Shown here: positions 1 through 8,798 of the stretch, piece after piece
Layout of the letters: each line of letters opens with the position of its first letter
Position numbering within the stretch: position 1 is the first letter of the stretch
Position numbers and translations under genes: made by a program
Assembly: GCF_003313465.1 (NCBI RefSeq)
Contig: NZ_KZ845664.1
Span: 434,001 to 498,000, forward strand
Direction of reading: 5' to 3'
Origin: Thermoflavimicrobium daqui
GTDB taxonomy: Bacteria > Bacillota > Bacilli > Thermoactinomycetales > Thermoactinomycetaceae
DNA length: 64,000 nt
Notes under the pieces: model-generated
The model's database searches: none
Seen by the model: the letters and a program-made list of their open reading frames with translations, nothing else
Told to the model about the DNA's origin: nothing

Positions 1-294
1 TCGATTGGGAGTGAATTTAACCAAGGAACTGTAGCTGGACAAGGTTTTATTGCTCTAGCTGCACTGATTTTTGGTAAATGGAATCCTTTTGGAGCCTTAG
101 GAGCTGCAACATTCTTTGGATTTGCGGTAGCTCTTTCCTTAATGGGGCAGCTAATTGGGCTATCCAAATACGTTCCAAGTGAAGTACTGAGTATGCTACC
201 CTATGTTTTGACGATTATTGCATTAGCTAGCTTTGTGGGTCGAGCTGTAGCCCCTTCAGCGCTAGGTAAACCATTTGAAAAAGGTAGTCGTTAA
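1..294 (+). CDS. Nucleoside-type ABC transporter permease, C-terminal part
   Basis: An open frame runs in from the left edge and stops with TAA after 97 codons. It contains the segment GQGFIALAALIFGKWNP followed by hydrophobic stretches (FFGFAVALSLMGQLIGL, LPYVLTIIALASFVG) and a short hydrophilic tail. This matches the C-terminal membrane part of BmpA/NupNOPQ-type permeases (YufQ/NupQ), which pass nucleosides through the membrane with a partner permease, an ATPase and a lipoprotein. Partners would lie to the left, outside the window. A perfect hairpin terminator follows 6 bases after the stop, so this is the last gene of its operon. Family assignment is by recognition of the conserved motif; the substrate is inferred. 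Confidence 0.75.
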   Translation, partial: SIGSEFNQGTVAGQGFIALAALIFGKWNPFGALGAATFFGFAVALSLMGQLIGLSKYVPSEVLSMLPYVLTIIALASFVGRAVAPSALGKPFEKGSR

Positions 295-300
295 GACTAT

Positions 301-340
301 AACATCCCAAATCATATAGTGGTTTGGGATGTTATTTTTT
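301..340 (+). terminator. Intrinsic terminator after ABC permease
   Basis: Perfect 11-bp stem AACATCCCAAA / TTTGGGATGTT with an 11-nt loop, followed by ATTTTTT. Confidence 0.9.
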
Positions 341-452
341 GGGGCTTACTGAGTGATTTTCTTTAAAGTATATGTTTCAGGCTGGAATATGAAGTGTATA
401 AGTGGATTTGTAAAAAAATTTTTGGATATACTAAAAAAAACGCTACAAATGA

Positions 453-481
453 TTTCCAACTTGTTTGGGTTGGTCTATAAT
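453..481 (+). promoter_or_regulatory. Likely sigma-A promoter of ymfF-ymfH
   Basis: A perfect -10 TATAAT (476-481) lies 17 nt downstream of a weak -35 TTTCCA (453-458). The GTG start of ymfF follows about 35 nt later with an AAGGAGAG ribosome binding site. Confidence 0.55.
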
Positions 482-516
482 GGAAAATATATGTTAGTTG
501 AAGGAGAGGTGCCAAC

Positions 517-1818
517 GTGACATACTCCCAATTTGAAACCATTTCTTTGGGAAATCTGCGAGTTCATGTGTATTCAAGTCCTAAATTTAAAACAACAACT
601 TTGTCGATTTTGATTCAACAACGTCTCGCTCCAGATGTGCTTACGAAAACTGCTTTGCTTCCAAATGTCATGCAGCGTGGAACAGCCTCTTATCCATCTA
701 CTTTATCTCTAAAAAGAAAACTTGCAGATCTGTATGGTGCTATTTTATTTGGTGATGTGTATAAACGTGGTGAACGGCATATTATCCAGTTTGGTTTAGA
801 AATTGCCAATGAGCAGTACTTGCAGGAGAAAGAATCACTACTTCAAGCAGGACTTTCATTTTTATGTAATGTTCTAACAGAGCCGCAGATAGAAAATAAT
901 GGCTTTGTAGAGTCGTATGTAAATCAGGAAAAGACGATTCTGAAGCAAAAGATAGAGAGTTTACGTGATGACAAGATTCGTTATGCTGCGCAAAGAAGTA
1001 TGGAAGAAATGTGTAAAAATGAGCCCTATGCTTTATTTAATCATGGTCGGCTAGAAGATTTACCAAATATAGGCGCGCAAAATTTATATACATACTATCA
1101 AGAAGTTTTAAATACCTGCCCGATCGACATTTATTGTGTAGGGAATGTTTCTTCAGAAGAGATTTTACAACTGCTTGAAAAACGACTCCCAACCGATTTT
1201 ATTTCAGCTTCACGAAATCCAATTCAAATAACCAGTACAACTCCATCCGTTAAAGATGTTAAAGTAGTTGTTGATCGCATGGATGTCAAACAAGGAAAAT
1301 TGAATATGGGATGTAGAACCCATATAACAGCAAGCGACCCAGAGTATCCTGCCTTAATTATGTACAATGGTATTTTAGGTGGGTTTCCTCACTCGAAGCT
1401 TTTCACAAATGTACGGGAAAAGGCTAGCTTAGCTTATTATGCTTCATCTAGTATTGAAAGTCACAAAGGATTACTTACGATTCAGTCAGGAATCGAAATT
1501 GGTAATTATGAGAAAGCAGTTGCTATAATAAAAGAACAGCTGGAAGCAATGAAACAAGGTCAATTGAGTGAAAATGAAATTAATCAGACCAAAGCTACAA
1601 TCTCCAATCAGTTTCGCGAACAACAAGATCGTCCGTATGATTTAATTAATTTCCACTTCCATTCGCTACTAAGTGGTACTCATCGTTCCTTATCAGATAT
1701 GCTTGAACAAATAAAGGGAGTTAGGAAAGAAGATATTCAAAAAGTTGCTGAGAAGGTGCAACTGGATACGATCTATTTTTTACGCGATCAGGGGGGAGAC
1801 CCACATGCAAAAGATTGA
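517..1818 (+). CDS. ymfF: M16 zinc-protease-like protein YmfF (non-catalytic partner)
   Basis: 433-aa protein of the insulinase/M16 superfamily. The first M16 domain should carry HxxEH near residue 50, but here the aligned stretch reads LLPNVMQRGTASYP. The zinc motif is therefore absent and the protein is presumably a non-catalytic partner of the next gene product. The second half, with NMGCRTHITASDPEYPAL and the KLFTNVREKASLAYYASS block, is typical of the C-terminal M16 domain. Start is GTG at 517 with AAGGAGAG 8 nt upstream. It overlaps ymfH by 14 nt, so the pair is translationally coupled. The order matches Bacillus subtilis ymfF-ymfH. Specific peptide substrates are not known from the sequence. 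Confidence 0.88.
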   Translation: MTYSQFETISLGNLRVHVYSSPKFKTTTLSILIQQRLAPDVLTKTALLPNVMQRGTASYPSTLSLKRKLADLYGAILFGDVYKRGERHIIQFGLEIANEQYLQEKESLLQAGLSFLCNVLTEPQIENNGFVESYVNQEKTILKQKIESLRDDKIRYAAQRSMEEMCKNEPYALFNHGRLEDLPNIGAQNLYTYYQEVLNTCPIDIYCVGNVSSEEILQLLEKRLPTDFISASRNPIQITSTTPSVKDVKVVVDRMDVKQGKLNMGCRTHITASDPEYPALIMYNGILGGFPHSKLFTNVREKASLAYYASSSIESHKGLLTIQSGIEIGNYEKAVAIIKEQLEAMKQGQLSENEINQTKATISNQFREQQDRPYDLINFHFHSLLSGTHRSLSDMLEQIKGVRKEDIQKVAEKVQLDTIYFLRDQGGDPHAKD

Positions 1819-3097
1819 ACATAAACAGGTTCAAGAAACACTATTTCATGAAAAGTTGCCAAATGGCTTAGAGGTATATATTTTACCAAAAGAAGGTTTT
1901 GCAAAAACCTATGCCACTTTTACCACGAAGTATGGCTCAATAGACAATACTTTTCAGGTTCGCGGAAAAGAAAAAGTAAGTGTACCCGATGGAATTGCTC
2001 ATTTTTTAGAGCATAAAATGTTTGAACAAGAATCAGGAGAAGATGTATTTCAACAGTTTTCACGTCAAGGTGCTTCGGCAAATGCGTTTACAAGCTTTAC
2101 GAAGACAGCTTATCTGTTTTCATGCACTGAAAATATTGCCCAAAATTTAACAACGTTAATCGACTTTGTGCAAAGTCCGTATTTTACAGATGAGAACGTA
2201 GAAAAAGAAAAAGGGATTATTGGTCAGGAAATTCGTATGTATGAAGATAATCCTGATTGGCGAGTTTATTTTGGTCTTATTGAAGCAATGTATCAAAATC
2301 ATCCAGTCAAAATCGATATTGCGGGTACAGTCGAATCGATCTCTAAGATTAGTAAAGAGATGCTGTATACCTGTTATCACACTTTTTATCATCCAAGCAA
2401 TATGCTTTTATTTGTAGTAGGATCGATAGATCCTAATCAAATCATGGAACTGATTAAGAGCAATCAAGCTGCCAAGTCGTTTGAACCTCAAGCTGAGATT
2501 CTGAGGTACTTTAAAGAAGAACCAGATGAAGTAGCAGAAAAAAGAAAAGAAATCAAACTCAGTGTTGGTATTTCAAAGTGTATGTTTGGCTTTAAAGAAA
2601 GTCAGCAAGCACTAGGGAAAACAGGTATTGAGATGCTGAAACAAGACCTTGCGACCAAAATCGCTCTTGAAGCGTTGCTAGGTAGTGGATCAGAACTATA
2701 TCAAGCTTTGTATGATGAAGGGTTAATTGATGAGCAGTTTGGTTTTGACTATTCTTTAGAGCAAGGATATGGTCATTCTTTGATTGGAGGGGATACACCC
2801 CATCCAGATAAGCTTCTTGCTCGAATTCAAAGTGAACTTCCAAAGCTTGTCCAAAAAGGGATTGTCATCGAAGATTTCGAACGGATTCGCAAAAAGCGGG
2901 TTGGGTCAGCACTACGTTCTCTAAACTTTCCCGAATGGATAGCCAATCAATTTACAGGTTATCGTTTTAATGATATTGACTTATTCCAAGTGATTCCCAT
3001 ACTGGAACAGCTTACACTCGAAGATGTGAATAGTCGAATGCGAGAACATATTCATTGGGATCGTTTTGCTATATCCTTAGTTCAACCCATTAATTAG
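1805..3097 (+). CDS. ymfH: M16 zinc metalloprotease YmfH (catalytic partner)
   Basis: 430-aa M16-family peptidase. The inverted zinc motif HFLEH is present at about residues 69-73, with the downstream glutamate region EKEKGIIGQEIRMYED near residue 140, so this is the active subunit of the YmfF/YmfH pair. The open frame extends back to 1745, but ATG 1805 sits behind GGGGGGAG and gives the normal family N-terminus (MQKIEHKQVQ). The gene overlaps the end of ymfF. Expected to be cytoplasmic: no signal peptide or membrane segment is seen. A terminator follows at 3151. Confidence 0.9.
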   Translation: MQKIEHKQVQETLFHEKLPNGLEVYILPKEGFAKTYATFTTKYGSIDNTFQVRGKEKVSVPDGIAHFLEHKMFEQESGEDVFQQFSRQGASANAFTSFTKTAYLFSCTENIAQNLTTLIDFVQSPYFTDENVEKEKGIIGQEIRMYEDNPDWRVYFGLIEAMYQNHPVKIDIAGTVESISKISKEMLYTCYHTFYHPSNMLLFVVGSIDPNQIMELIKSNQAAKSFEPQAEILRYFKEEPDEVAEKRKEIKLSVGISKCMFGFKESQQALGKTGIEMLKQDLATKIALEALLGSGSELYQALYDEGLIDEQFGFDYSLEQGYGHSLIGGDTPHPDKLLARIQSELPKLVQKGIVIEDFERIRKKRVGSALRSLNFPEWIANQFTGYRFNDIDLFQVIPILEQLTLEDVNSRMREHIHWDRFAISLVQPIN

Positions 3098-3150
3098 AAA
3101 GCGTGAGACTGTTGACAATCCAACCATATAAGAAAATTTGTCAACACTTC

Positions 3151-3184
3151 AAGCGTATCTTCCAAAAAGAAGGTACGCTTTTTT
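3151..3184 (+). terminator. Hairpin terminator between ymfH and ymfI
   Basis: Stem AAGCGTA-TCTTC / GAAGG-TACGCTT with an A-rich loop and a run of six T. It ends immediately before the ribosome binding site of ymfI, so it may act as an attenuator. A further 8-bp inverted repeat, GTTGACAA / TTGTCAAC, lies just upstream at 3111-3145. Confidence 0.75.
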
Positions 3185-3198
3185 ATGGAGGAAGATGA

Positions 3199-3948
3199 AT
3201 GAAACTATTACAAGGACAAACCGCATGGATTACTGGGGGAAATAGAGGCATTGGAGCAGGGATTGCCATAGCACTTGCAGAAGCTGGAGCTAATCTGGCA
3301 ATTGGTTTTCGAGAACAGGCAGAACAGGCCGAAAAGATCGTGACCATGTGTCAAGAGTTAGGAGTTCAAGCAATTCCAGTACAAATGGATGTAAAGGATT
3401 TTACGGCAATGCACGAGGCTTATCAATCTGTACGCTTTAACTTAGGGGAGCCTTCTATATTAATTCATAGTGCAGGTATTAGCCAAATAGGACTTTTTCA
3501 AGATATGACTCAACAACACTATGAGGAAGTCATGGATGTTCACGTCCGTGGAGCTTTTCATTTGATTCAATTCGGTTTACCAAGCTTACTTAAGCGAAAA
3601 AGCGGTCGAATCATTTTATTATCTTCCATTTGGGGAGAAACAGGTGGGGCTGAGGAAGTTTTATACTCGGCAGCTAAGGGAGCATTAAATGGAATGGCTA
3701 AAGCGCTTGCTAAGGAGTTAGCCCCCTCTGGGATTACGGTTAATGCAGTAGCACCTGGGGCCATTCATACACAAATGTTAAATCAGCAACTAACAAAGGA
3801 TGAACAATATGAACTAGCCAAAGAGATTCCCATGGGAAGGCTTGGTACAGCTGAAGAAGTAGGTTCGCTTGTTCGTTATTTATGTTTACCCGAAGCAGGA
3901 TATATCACGGGTCAAGTGATTCATGTTAATGGTGGATGGCATACATAA
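3199..3948 (+). CDS. ymfI: SDR oxidoreductase YmfI (EF-P 5-aminopentanone reductase type)
   Basis: 249-aa short-chain dehydrogenase. The Rossmann motif TGGNRGIG is at residues 12-19, the NAG-equivalent HSAGIS near 92, a catalytic serine in LLSSIWG and YxxxK as YSAAK at 156-160, with the C-terminal HVNGGW typical of FabG-like enzymes. In B. subtilis the ymfI product reduces 5-aminopentanone on elongation factor P to the 5-aminopentanol form. Position after ymfF-ymfH and before ymfJ supports this orthologue over a fatty-acid FabG. Start ATG with ATGGAGGAAG upstream. The EF-P role is taken from the B. subtilis orthologue and is not visible in the sequence. Confidence 0.85.
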   Translation: MKLLQGQTAWITGGNRGIGAGIAIALAEAGANLAIGFREQAEQAEKIVTMCQELGVQAIPVQMDVKDFTAMHEAYQSVRFNLGEPSILIHSAGISQIGLFQDMTQQHYEEVMDVHVRGAFHLIQFGLPSLLKRKSGRIILLSSIWGETGGAEEVLYSAAKGALNGMAKALAKELAPSGITVNAVAPGAIHTQMLNQQLTKDEQYELAKEIPMGRLGTAEEVGSLVRYLCLPEAGYITGQVIHVNGGWHT

Positions 3949-4076
3949 ACTTTTTTAAGACTGTTACGAGAAATATCTATAGATAACTTTTTTGGTGATC
4001 ATTCCTTGTATAAAACAGTAATGTTTCGGTCATATTACACCTAGACGCACTATAGTTGTAAACAAGGAGGGTTACC

Positions 4077-4331
4077 ATGTCTGTTTTAGAAAACTTTCAG
4101 GAATGGAAGAATTTTTTATCAGAGCGAGTCAATCAAGCACAAGGTCTTGGTATGGATCAAAATACAATTAGCGATCTAGCTTATCAACTGGGAGATTATT
4201 TAGCTAAAGATGTTGATCCTAAAAATGAACAAGAACGTTTACTTCAAGAATTATGGTCTGTTGCAAGCGAAGAGGAACAAAAAACCATCGCAGGTTTAAT
4301 GGTGAAAATGGTTAATGATGGTAAAAAATAA
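4077..4331 (+). CDS. ymfJ: YmfJ, DUF3243 family small protein
   Basis: 84-aa acidic helical protein with no membrane segment. NFQEWKNFLSERVNQAQ and the C-terminal AGLMVKMVNDGKK match the DUF3243/YmfJ family, whose function is unknown. Strong AAGGAGG ribosome binding site before ATG. It sits between ymfI and ymfK as in Bacillus and has its own terminator. Confidence 0.88.
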   Translation: MSVLENFQEWKNFLSERVNQAQGLGMDQNTISDLAYQLGDYLAKDVDPKNEQERLLQELWSVASEEEQKTIAGLMVKMVNDGKK

Positions 4332-4341
4332 AATATATGTT

Positions 4342-4364
4342 AAAACGCCCGATTAGGGCGTTTT
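4342..4364 (+). terminator. Terminator after ymfJ
   Basis: Compact 9-bp stem AAAACGCCC / GGGCGTTTT with a 5-nt loop. Confidence 0.85.
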
Positions 4365-4401
4365 ATATTTTGAAAAGAAATGATTCTTTTGCTGAAGAGG
4401 G

Positions 4402-4430
4402 TTCGCACATGTCTGAACATATGTTATACT
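4402..4430 (+). promoter_or_regulatory. Likely sigma-A promoter of ymfK-rodZ genes
   Basis: TTCGCA (4402-4407), 17-nt spacer, TATACT (4425-4430). The spacer carries an imperfect inverted repeat, ACATGT / ACATATGT. Confidence 0.5.
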
Positions 4431-4478
4431 TAAGAACATAAATTACGGAAAAGAATCAAAATAAAGGGGATGTGTTGC

Positions 4479-5249
4479 TTGGGTCAAGATGAATGGTACT
4501 TAGAATATGAGATCCACAAAAATAGACCTGGTTTATTAGGAGATATTGCATCCTTATTAGGAATGCTTTCCATAAATATAATTACAATTAGTGGTGTCGA
4601 AAATCAGCGGCGTGGAATGTTATTACGAACAAATGATTACAAAAAAATCGAAGTTCTAAGGCAAATATTGGAAAATGTTGATAATATTACTATAACTGCA
4701 TGGCGTCCACCAAAGCTGGTTGATCGAATCGCAATTCGACATGGAAGATATTTGGATCGCTGTTTGGAAGATAAACGAACTTTTCGATTCACACGTGATG
4801 AACTTGGATTACTCGTAGATTTTATGGGAGAGTTGTTAAAGAGAGAAGGAAATCAGTTGATAGGTGTTCGAGGGATGCCTAGAGTTGGCAAGACGGAATC
4901 CATTGTTGCATCAAGTGTATATGCAAGTAAAAAGTGGGTTTTTGTATCTTCGACTTTGCTTAAACAAACGATACGAAGTCAATTGGCTTATGATGAATTG
5001 TCAGATCAACATGTCTATATTATTGATGGAATTGTATCTACAGTACGTTCGACAGAGTCACATGATATGTTAATTCGCGAAATTTTTCGAATGAATGCAG
5101 CTAAAGTGATTGAGCATCCTGACATCTTTGTGCAAAATACAGAGTTTACCTTAGATGACTTTAATTACATCATTGAATTAAGAAATCATCCAGATGAGCA
5201 GATTACATATGAAGTAGTTGAAAATAGAAGGATGGATTTTTTTGAATAG
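4479..5249 (+). CDS. ymfK: YmfK, DUF3388 family protein with N-terminal ACT-like domain
   Basis: 256-aa protein. Residues 1-70 (YEIHKNRPGLLGDIASLLG ... VE) look like an ACT fold, a ligand-binding module. The middle carries a P-loop-like GMPRVGKTES and the rest is the DUF3388 core. Molecular function is unknown. The frame is open from ATG 4470, but that ATG touches the AAAGGGG ribosome binding site. TTG 4479 has a 9-nt spacer and is the preferred start. The next gene, a RodZ-like protein, follows 25 nt later. Orthologous position to B. subtilis ymfK. Confidence 0.85.
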   Translation: MGQDEWYLEYEIHKNRPGLLGDIASLLGMLSINIITISGVENQRRGMLLRTNDYKKIEVLRQILENVDNITITAWRPPKLVDRIAIRHGRYLDRCLEDKRTFRFTRDELGLLVDFMGELLKREGNQLIGVRGMPRVGKTESIVASSVYASKKWVFVSSTLLKQTIRSQLAYDELSDQHVYIIDGIVSTVRSTESHDMLIREIFRMNAAKVIEHPDIFVQNTEFTLDDFNYIIELRNHPDEQITYEVVENRRMDFFE

Positions 5250-5274
5250 ATAAATAGAACTGGGAGGGGAGCGT

Positions 5275-6294
5275 ATGTACACCATCGGACAACAGCTAAG
5301 ACAAGCTCGTGAACGTTTAGGAATCAATTTGGAAGAAATGGAAAGAAGAACAAGAGTGCATATAAGTTATTTGCAGGCACTAGAGAATGATCAAATGGAC
5401 TCTTTATTCAATCCTGTATATGTACGAGCTTATATTCGTGCATATGCAAAAGAAGTAGGATTACCTGATCAAGCATTAATTGAACAGTATGAGGCAATGG
5501 CCAGTCAAACCAATCAAACAACAATGAAGAAGTCCATGGTCAATACGCATCCTCATGCCACTAATCAGTCTGTGGCTATGCCAAGACCAAACAACAGCTC
5601 TTATCAAAAAGAGGAATCACGTAATAAAACAAAAGTGATTCAGAGTGCTAGAAAAAATTCTCCCCAAATGCAACCTAATGTTTCTCAAATACAGTCAAGC
5701 CAAAAAACATTAAGTATGAATACGATCCAAATGAGTAGTGCGCATTTAAATCGTAAATTTGCACCAAGAAAAGTTGCAATGCGAGCAAAAGAACAAGAAA
5801 TGAGCTCACTAGCTGGAGAAAAGAAGAAATCTTCTCCTTGGAAATGGATTACGGTTATCTGTGCTTTGCTGTTAGTCGGTGGTGGAGGCGCTTACTTTAC
5901 ATGGAATGGTAAGTCATCAGGAGAAACGAATGCTGCAGCAAACCCTCCTATTGAAAATCCTGGTATAGTGGGAAGCTCAGGACCCTTACTTGAGCCTGGT
6001 GAAGCGAATGATGAGTTAGGGCAAATGTATTATATTTCCAACGTAAATAAACTTGAAGTAAAGTTTATGGGTAGAAATAAATCCTCTAAATTTAAGTTTG
6101 GCACTTCCAAAGATAACGCAAAAGAGATGGTATTAAAGCCAGGTGAAACATTTTCAGTAAATACTGCAGGGAAAAGTGAGATTTGGTTTTGGTTTGAAAT
6201 CCCATCAAGTTTTGAAGTTACCATTAATGGTCAAATATTAGATACATCTGCTCAAGATCTTGCCAAAAGTTATCGTGTCCAAATTAAAAAATAG
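5275..6294 (+). CDS. rodZ: RodZ-like membrane HTH protein 1 (YmfM position)
   Basis: 339 aa. Residues 4-70 are the cytoplasmic HTH of RodZ (IGQQLRQARERLGINLEEME ... YVRAYIRAYAKEVGLP). A Gln/Asn/Ser-rich basic linker follows, then one transmembrane helix near residues 190-210 (WITVICALLLVGGGGAYF). The outside domain (residues ~250-339) is of the DUF4115 type and ends TSAQDLAKSYRVQIKK. RodZ anchors MreB to the elongation machinery in rods. This copy directly follows ymfK and so occupies the ymfM locus. ATG start, GGGAGGGGAGC ribosome binding site. First of four adjacent paralogues. Confidence 0.87.
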   Translation: MYTIGQQLRQARERLGINLEEMERRTRVHISYLQALENDQMDSLFNPVYVRAYIRAYAKEVGLPDQALIEQYEAMASQTNQTTMKKSMVNTHPHATNQSVAMPRPNNSSYQKEESRNKTKVIQSARKNSPQMQPNVSQIQSSQKTLSMNTIQMSSAHLNRKFAPRKVAMRAKEQEMSSLAGEKKKSSPWKWITVICALLLVGGGGAYFTWNGKSSGETNAAANPPIENPGIVGSSGPLLEPGEANDELGQMYYISNVNKLEVKFMGRNKSSKFKFGTSKDNAKEMVLKPGETFSVNTAGKSEIWFWFEIPSSFEVTINGQILDTSAQDLAKSYRVQIKK

Positions 6295-6334
6295 CCATTA
6301 TAATTAATTTGTAGACTTAAGGAGGTGGTCATTA

Positions 6335-7051
6335 TTGTCTACAGTACTATTAGGTCAGCAGCTCAAACAAGCACGTCTTGCAAGAGGTCTTACAGTAGAA
6401 GAGATTGCAGAGATGGCACAAATTGATATAAAATATGTAAAGGCAATCGAACAAGGGCGGTTCGAGATATTTAATAATACAGCTTATTTGCGTTCTTACA
6501 TACGATTTTATGCGAAATGTGTTGGTTTAAACCCCCAACAGCTTTTGAATAACAGTGGTTTATCTTATAAAAATAACGAAACCCAATCAACTAGACATAT
6601 GCAGACCAGATCATATCGTCCGGTTAATCAATCGAAATCGCAAATAAGAAGAAATGTTGAACTCGAGGAAACAAGCTCTCATCGATTCCAAGAGACTAAA
6701 CGTTATCAAGTGAATGTGGTTCCATCTGAAGAAAAAAATAATCGGAATACACGTTCAAATAAATCAACGTCTGCTACCCGCTCAAATCATGTAGTCAACT
6801 CCGCAAATCCAAAACGTTCACAAACAGTTAGAAGAAGATCAGCTGTTTCGAGTGAAAAAGATACACACGAGAAAGAAAGTGGATCTGAAGGTCAACTTTC
6901 ACGCACAGCAACATTGAGCAGAAGTGACCGAAAGAAGCGAATACGAAAAGAAAAATCGGCTAACCCGATTTACACAGGCTTTCTAATTGTTGGTACTGTT
7001 TTATGGGCGTTAGCCACATTGGGCTTAGTATATTTAAAGTATATTTCTTAG
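6335..7051 (+). CDS. RodZ-like membrane HTH protein 2, no outer domain
   Basis: 238 aa, TTG start behind AAGGAGGTGG. The N-terminal HTH (LGQQLKQARLARGLTVEEI ... YLRSYIRFYAKCVGL) is paralogous to the preceding protein. A long Arg/Ser/Thr-rich, highly charged linker (residues ~80-210) follows, then a single transmembrane helix at the extreme C-terminus (GFLIVGTVLWALATLGLVYL) with only a few residues after it. It lacks the extracytoplasmic DUF4115 region, so it would be a tail-anchored cytoplasmic HTH protein. Whether it binds MreB or DNA cannot be told from the sequence. Confidence 0.82.
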   Translation: MSTVLLGQQLKQARLARGLTVEEIAEMAQIDIKYVKAIEQGRFEIFNNTAYLRSYIRFYAKCVGLNPQQLLNNSGLSYKNNETQSTRHMQTRSYRPVNQSKSQIRRNVELEETSSHRFQETKRYQVNVVPSEEKNNRNTRSNKSTSATRSNHVVNSANPKRSQTVRRRSAVSSEKDTHEKESGSEGQLSRTATLSRSDRKKRIRKEKSANPIYTGFLIVGTVLWALATLGLVYLKYIS

Positions 7052-7055
7052 AGGA

Positions 7056-7083
7056 GCTCTCAAATGAATGAGGGCTTTTTTGA
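7056..7083 (+). terminator. Terminator after RodZ-like gene 2
   Basis: Stem AGCTCTCA / TGAGGGCT (one G-U pair), followed by six T. Confidence 0.7.
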
Positions 7084-7233
7084 CACATGATAAACCACCA
7101 TGTTATGCTGAAAGCGAAATATGGAAAACGAAAAGTGGAAATTGAGTGATAAGAGCTTATCAAACTAAAAATAATACGCTTCTTTTTGGGGCGGGCGGTG
7201 AGTGGGAACAACAACCTTTAGGAGGTGGCAGGG

Positions 7234-8679
7234 GTGTCTGTTGAAATAGGTGCTTTTTTACGTCAAACACGCGAAGCGATTGGCCTGTCCCTTGACGAGG
7301 TTCAGGAAAAAACGAAAATTCAAAAATCGTTTTTAGTTGCTATTGAAAATGGTGAATTTCATAAATTACCAAGTCCTTTTTATGTTCGTACATATCTCCG
7401 CTCTTATGCCAATTGCTTGAAAATTGAGCCACAACATATCTTACGACAATATCGTAAACAAGAACAAGAAGAAAGACAAAATAAAGGAATTCATGGTAGT
7501 GGTCGAACGAGCCAAATGACAGGACATATACCAAACATCATGGAACCGAATGTTTCAGAAACAAATACAACTCAAATTCGTCCACCCATCTTATCCAACT
7601 CACAAAAGCATCGAAGAGTGAGCCGACAAACAGCTTTAACAGTCGTGTCAACTCAAAATAACAATGAGGCACAGTCTAAGCGGAGAAATTTATTTGCAAC
7701 GCAACAAATGAATCTTTCTTCTTTACACCAATCAAAACAAGAAATGGCAGTGGCAGCTGAAGAGCTTTCTGCACAACAGTCAAGACAGCAAAAAGAGATA
7801 GGTAAATCGTCAACTTCTCCTCGGAAGATGTCAGCCTTCCAACAGGCTGAATCAAATAGAAGTAAAAATCAAACAGAAATATTTACAACTGCGAATTTAG
7901 ATAAAAAGCAAACGACTCTAAAATCTCCTTTACCTAACAAAAATACAAATACAAATCCGAACATATCAAAACCAGATCCGAGTAGCATAAATGGGTCGGA
8001 TCAGGGGTTAGCTGGTAAAACGGTTTTTTTACGCTCGGCAAAACCAATGTCAAAGCTACCAAATCAGCCTACTCCAGCAGAAGCAGCAACTAAGCCAGAT
8101 ATTCCCAAAGGGGATGAGTCTTTATTCCCGACTCGTGGTAGAGGAAAAACATCCAAACGCAAGGTAGCAGGGAAGCGCTCAACGAAAGTTTTTATAGCCT
8201 CTGCTGTGATCTGTATTCCACTTCTCTTTTTAGGATACTATTTTTTATTTGCTGATAAAGATGACCCAAAAGATGAAACTAAAACATCTACACATAAAGT
8301 GGTACAAAATAATAGCAGTAATAAGAATCAATCCCAAGAAAAGCCTACACAACCTCAATCGGATGCAGGACCGGGTGAAGTAAAAATCAGTGATGCAGCC
8401 AATAATAGCTATCTGTTACAAGGTGGAGATCAATTGCAGATTAAAATAGAAGCGACAGCAGGTGAGTCGTGGGTAAATATTCGAAATCAGCCTAAATATA
8501 ATAAGGAAGTAACTGTAAAGGATGCTACGGTTAAACCGAAACAGGCACCGTTGGAGTATAGTTATACATTTAAAGATCAACCGCTTTTTATTCAATTAGG
8601 ACAGCCACAAAATGTCAAAGTTTATTTAAATGGTGATCCGATTCAATCTGGACAACTTATTGAGATTAAGAAAAAATAG
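7234..8679 (+). CDS. RodZ-like membrane HTH protein 3, long form
   Basis: 481 aa. HTH at residues 3-70 (IGAFLRQTREAIGLSLDEV ... YVRTYLRSYANCLKIEP). A very long low-complexity Gln/Ser/Asn/Lys linker (~80-310) follows, then one transmembrane helix (VFIASAVICIPLLFLGYYFLF) and an outer domain of about 120 residues with the DUF4115-like ending VYLNGDPIQ ... LIEIKKK. The frame is open from GTG 7225, but that codon lies inside the AGGAGGTGG ribosome binding site. GTG 7234, with an 8-nt spacer, is chosen. Longer than usual RodZ (about 300 aa) because of the linker. Confidence 0.83.
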   Translation: MSVEIGAFLRQTREAIGLSLDEVQEKTKIQKSFLVAIENGEFHKLPSPFYVRTYLRSYANCLKIEPQHILRQYRKQEQEERQNKGIHGSGRTSQMTGHIPNIMEPNVSETNTTQIRPPILSNSQKHRRVSRQTALTVVSTQNNNEAQSKRRNLFATQQMNLSSLHQSKQEMAVAAEELSAQQSRQQKEIGKSSTSPRKMSAFQQAESNRSKNQTEIFTTANLDKKQTTLKSPLPNKNTNTNPNISKPDPSSINGSDQGLAGKTVFLRSAKPMSKLPNQPTPAEAATKPDIPKGDESLFPTRGRGKTSKRKVAGKRSTKVFIASAVICIPLLFLGYYFLFADKDDPKDETKTSTHKVVQNNSSNKNQSQEKPTQPQSDAGPGEVKISDAANNSYLLQGGDQLQIKIEATAGESWVNIRNQPKYNKEVTVKDATVKPKQAPLEYSYTFKDQPLFIQLGQPQNVKVYLNGDPIQSGQLIEIKKK

Positions 8680-8728
8680 AATGAAAGCCAGCTTTGTGTG
8701 TATAGTGAACAGGCTGGCTTTTCATTTT
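8680..8728 (+). terminator. Terminator after RodZ-like gene 3
   Basis: Stem AATGAAAGCCAGC / GCTGGCTTTTCATT, followed by a T-rich run. Confidence 0.88.
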
Positions 8729-8798
8729 GACTTTTTTTTTGAGTATAAGATATACTTTTAAAGAAATTGGGCACTTCATTTAGCAGGAGGTATTCATA

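Noticed and set aside
2592-2843. Minus-strand frames inside ymfH, and similar frames inside other genes
   Set aside because: They lie in shadow frames of well-identified genes and have no signals of their own.
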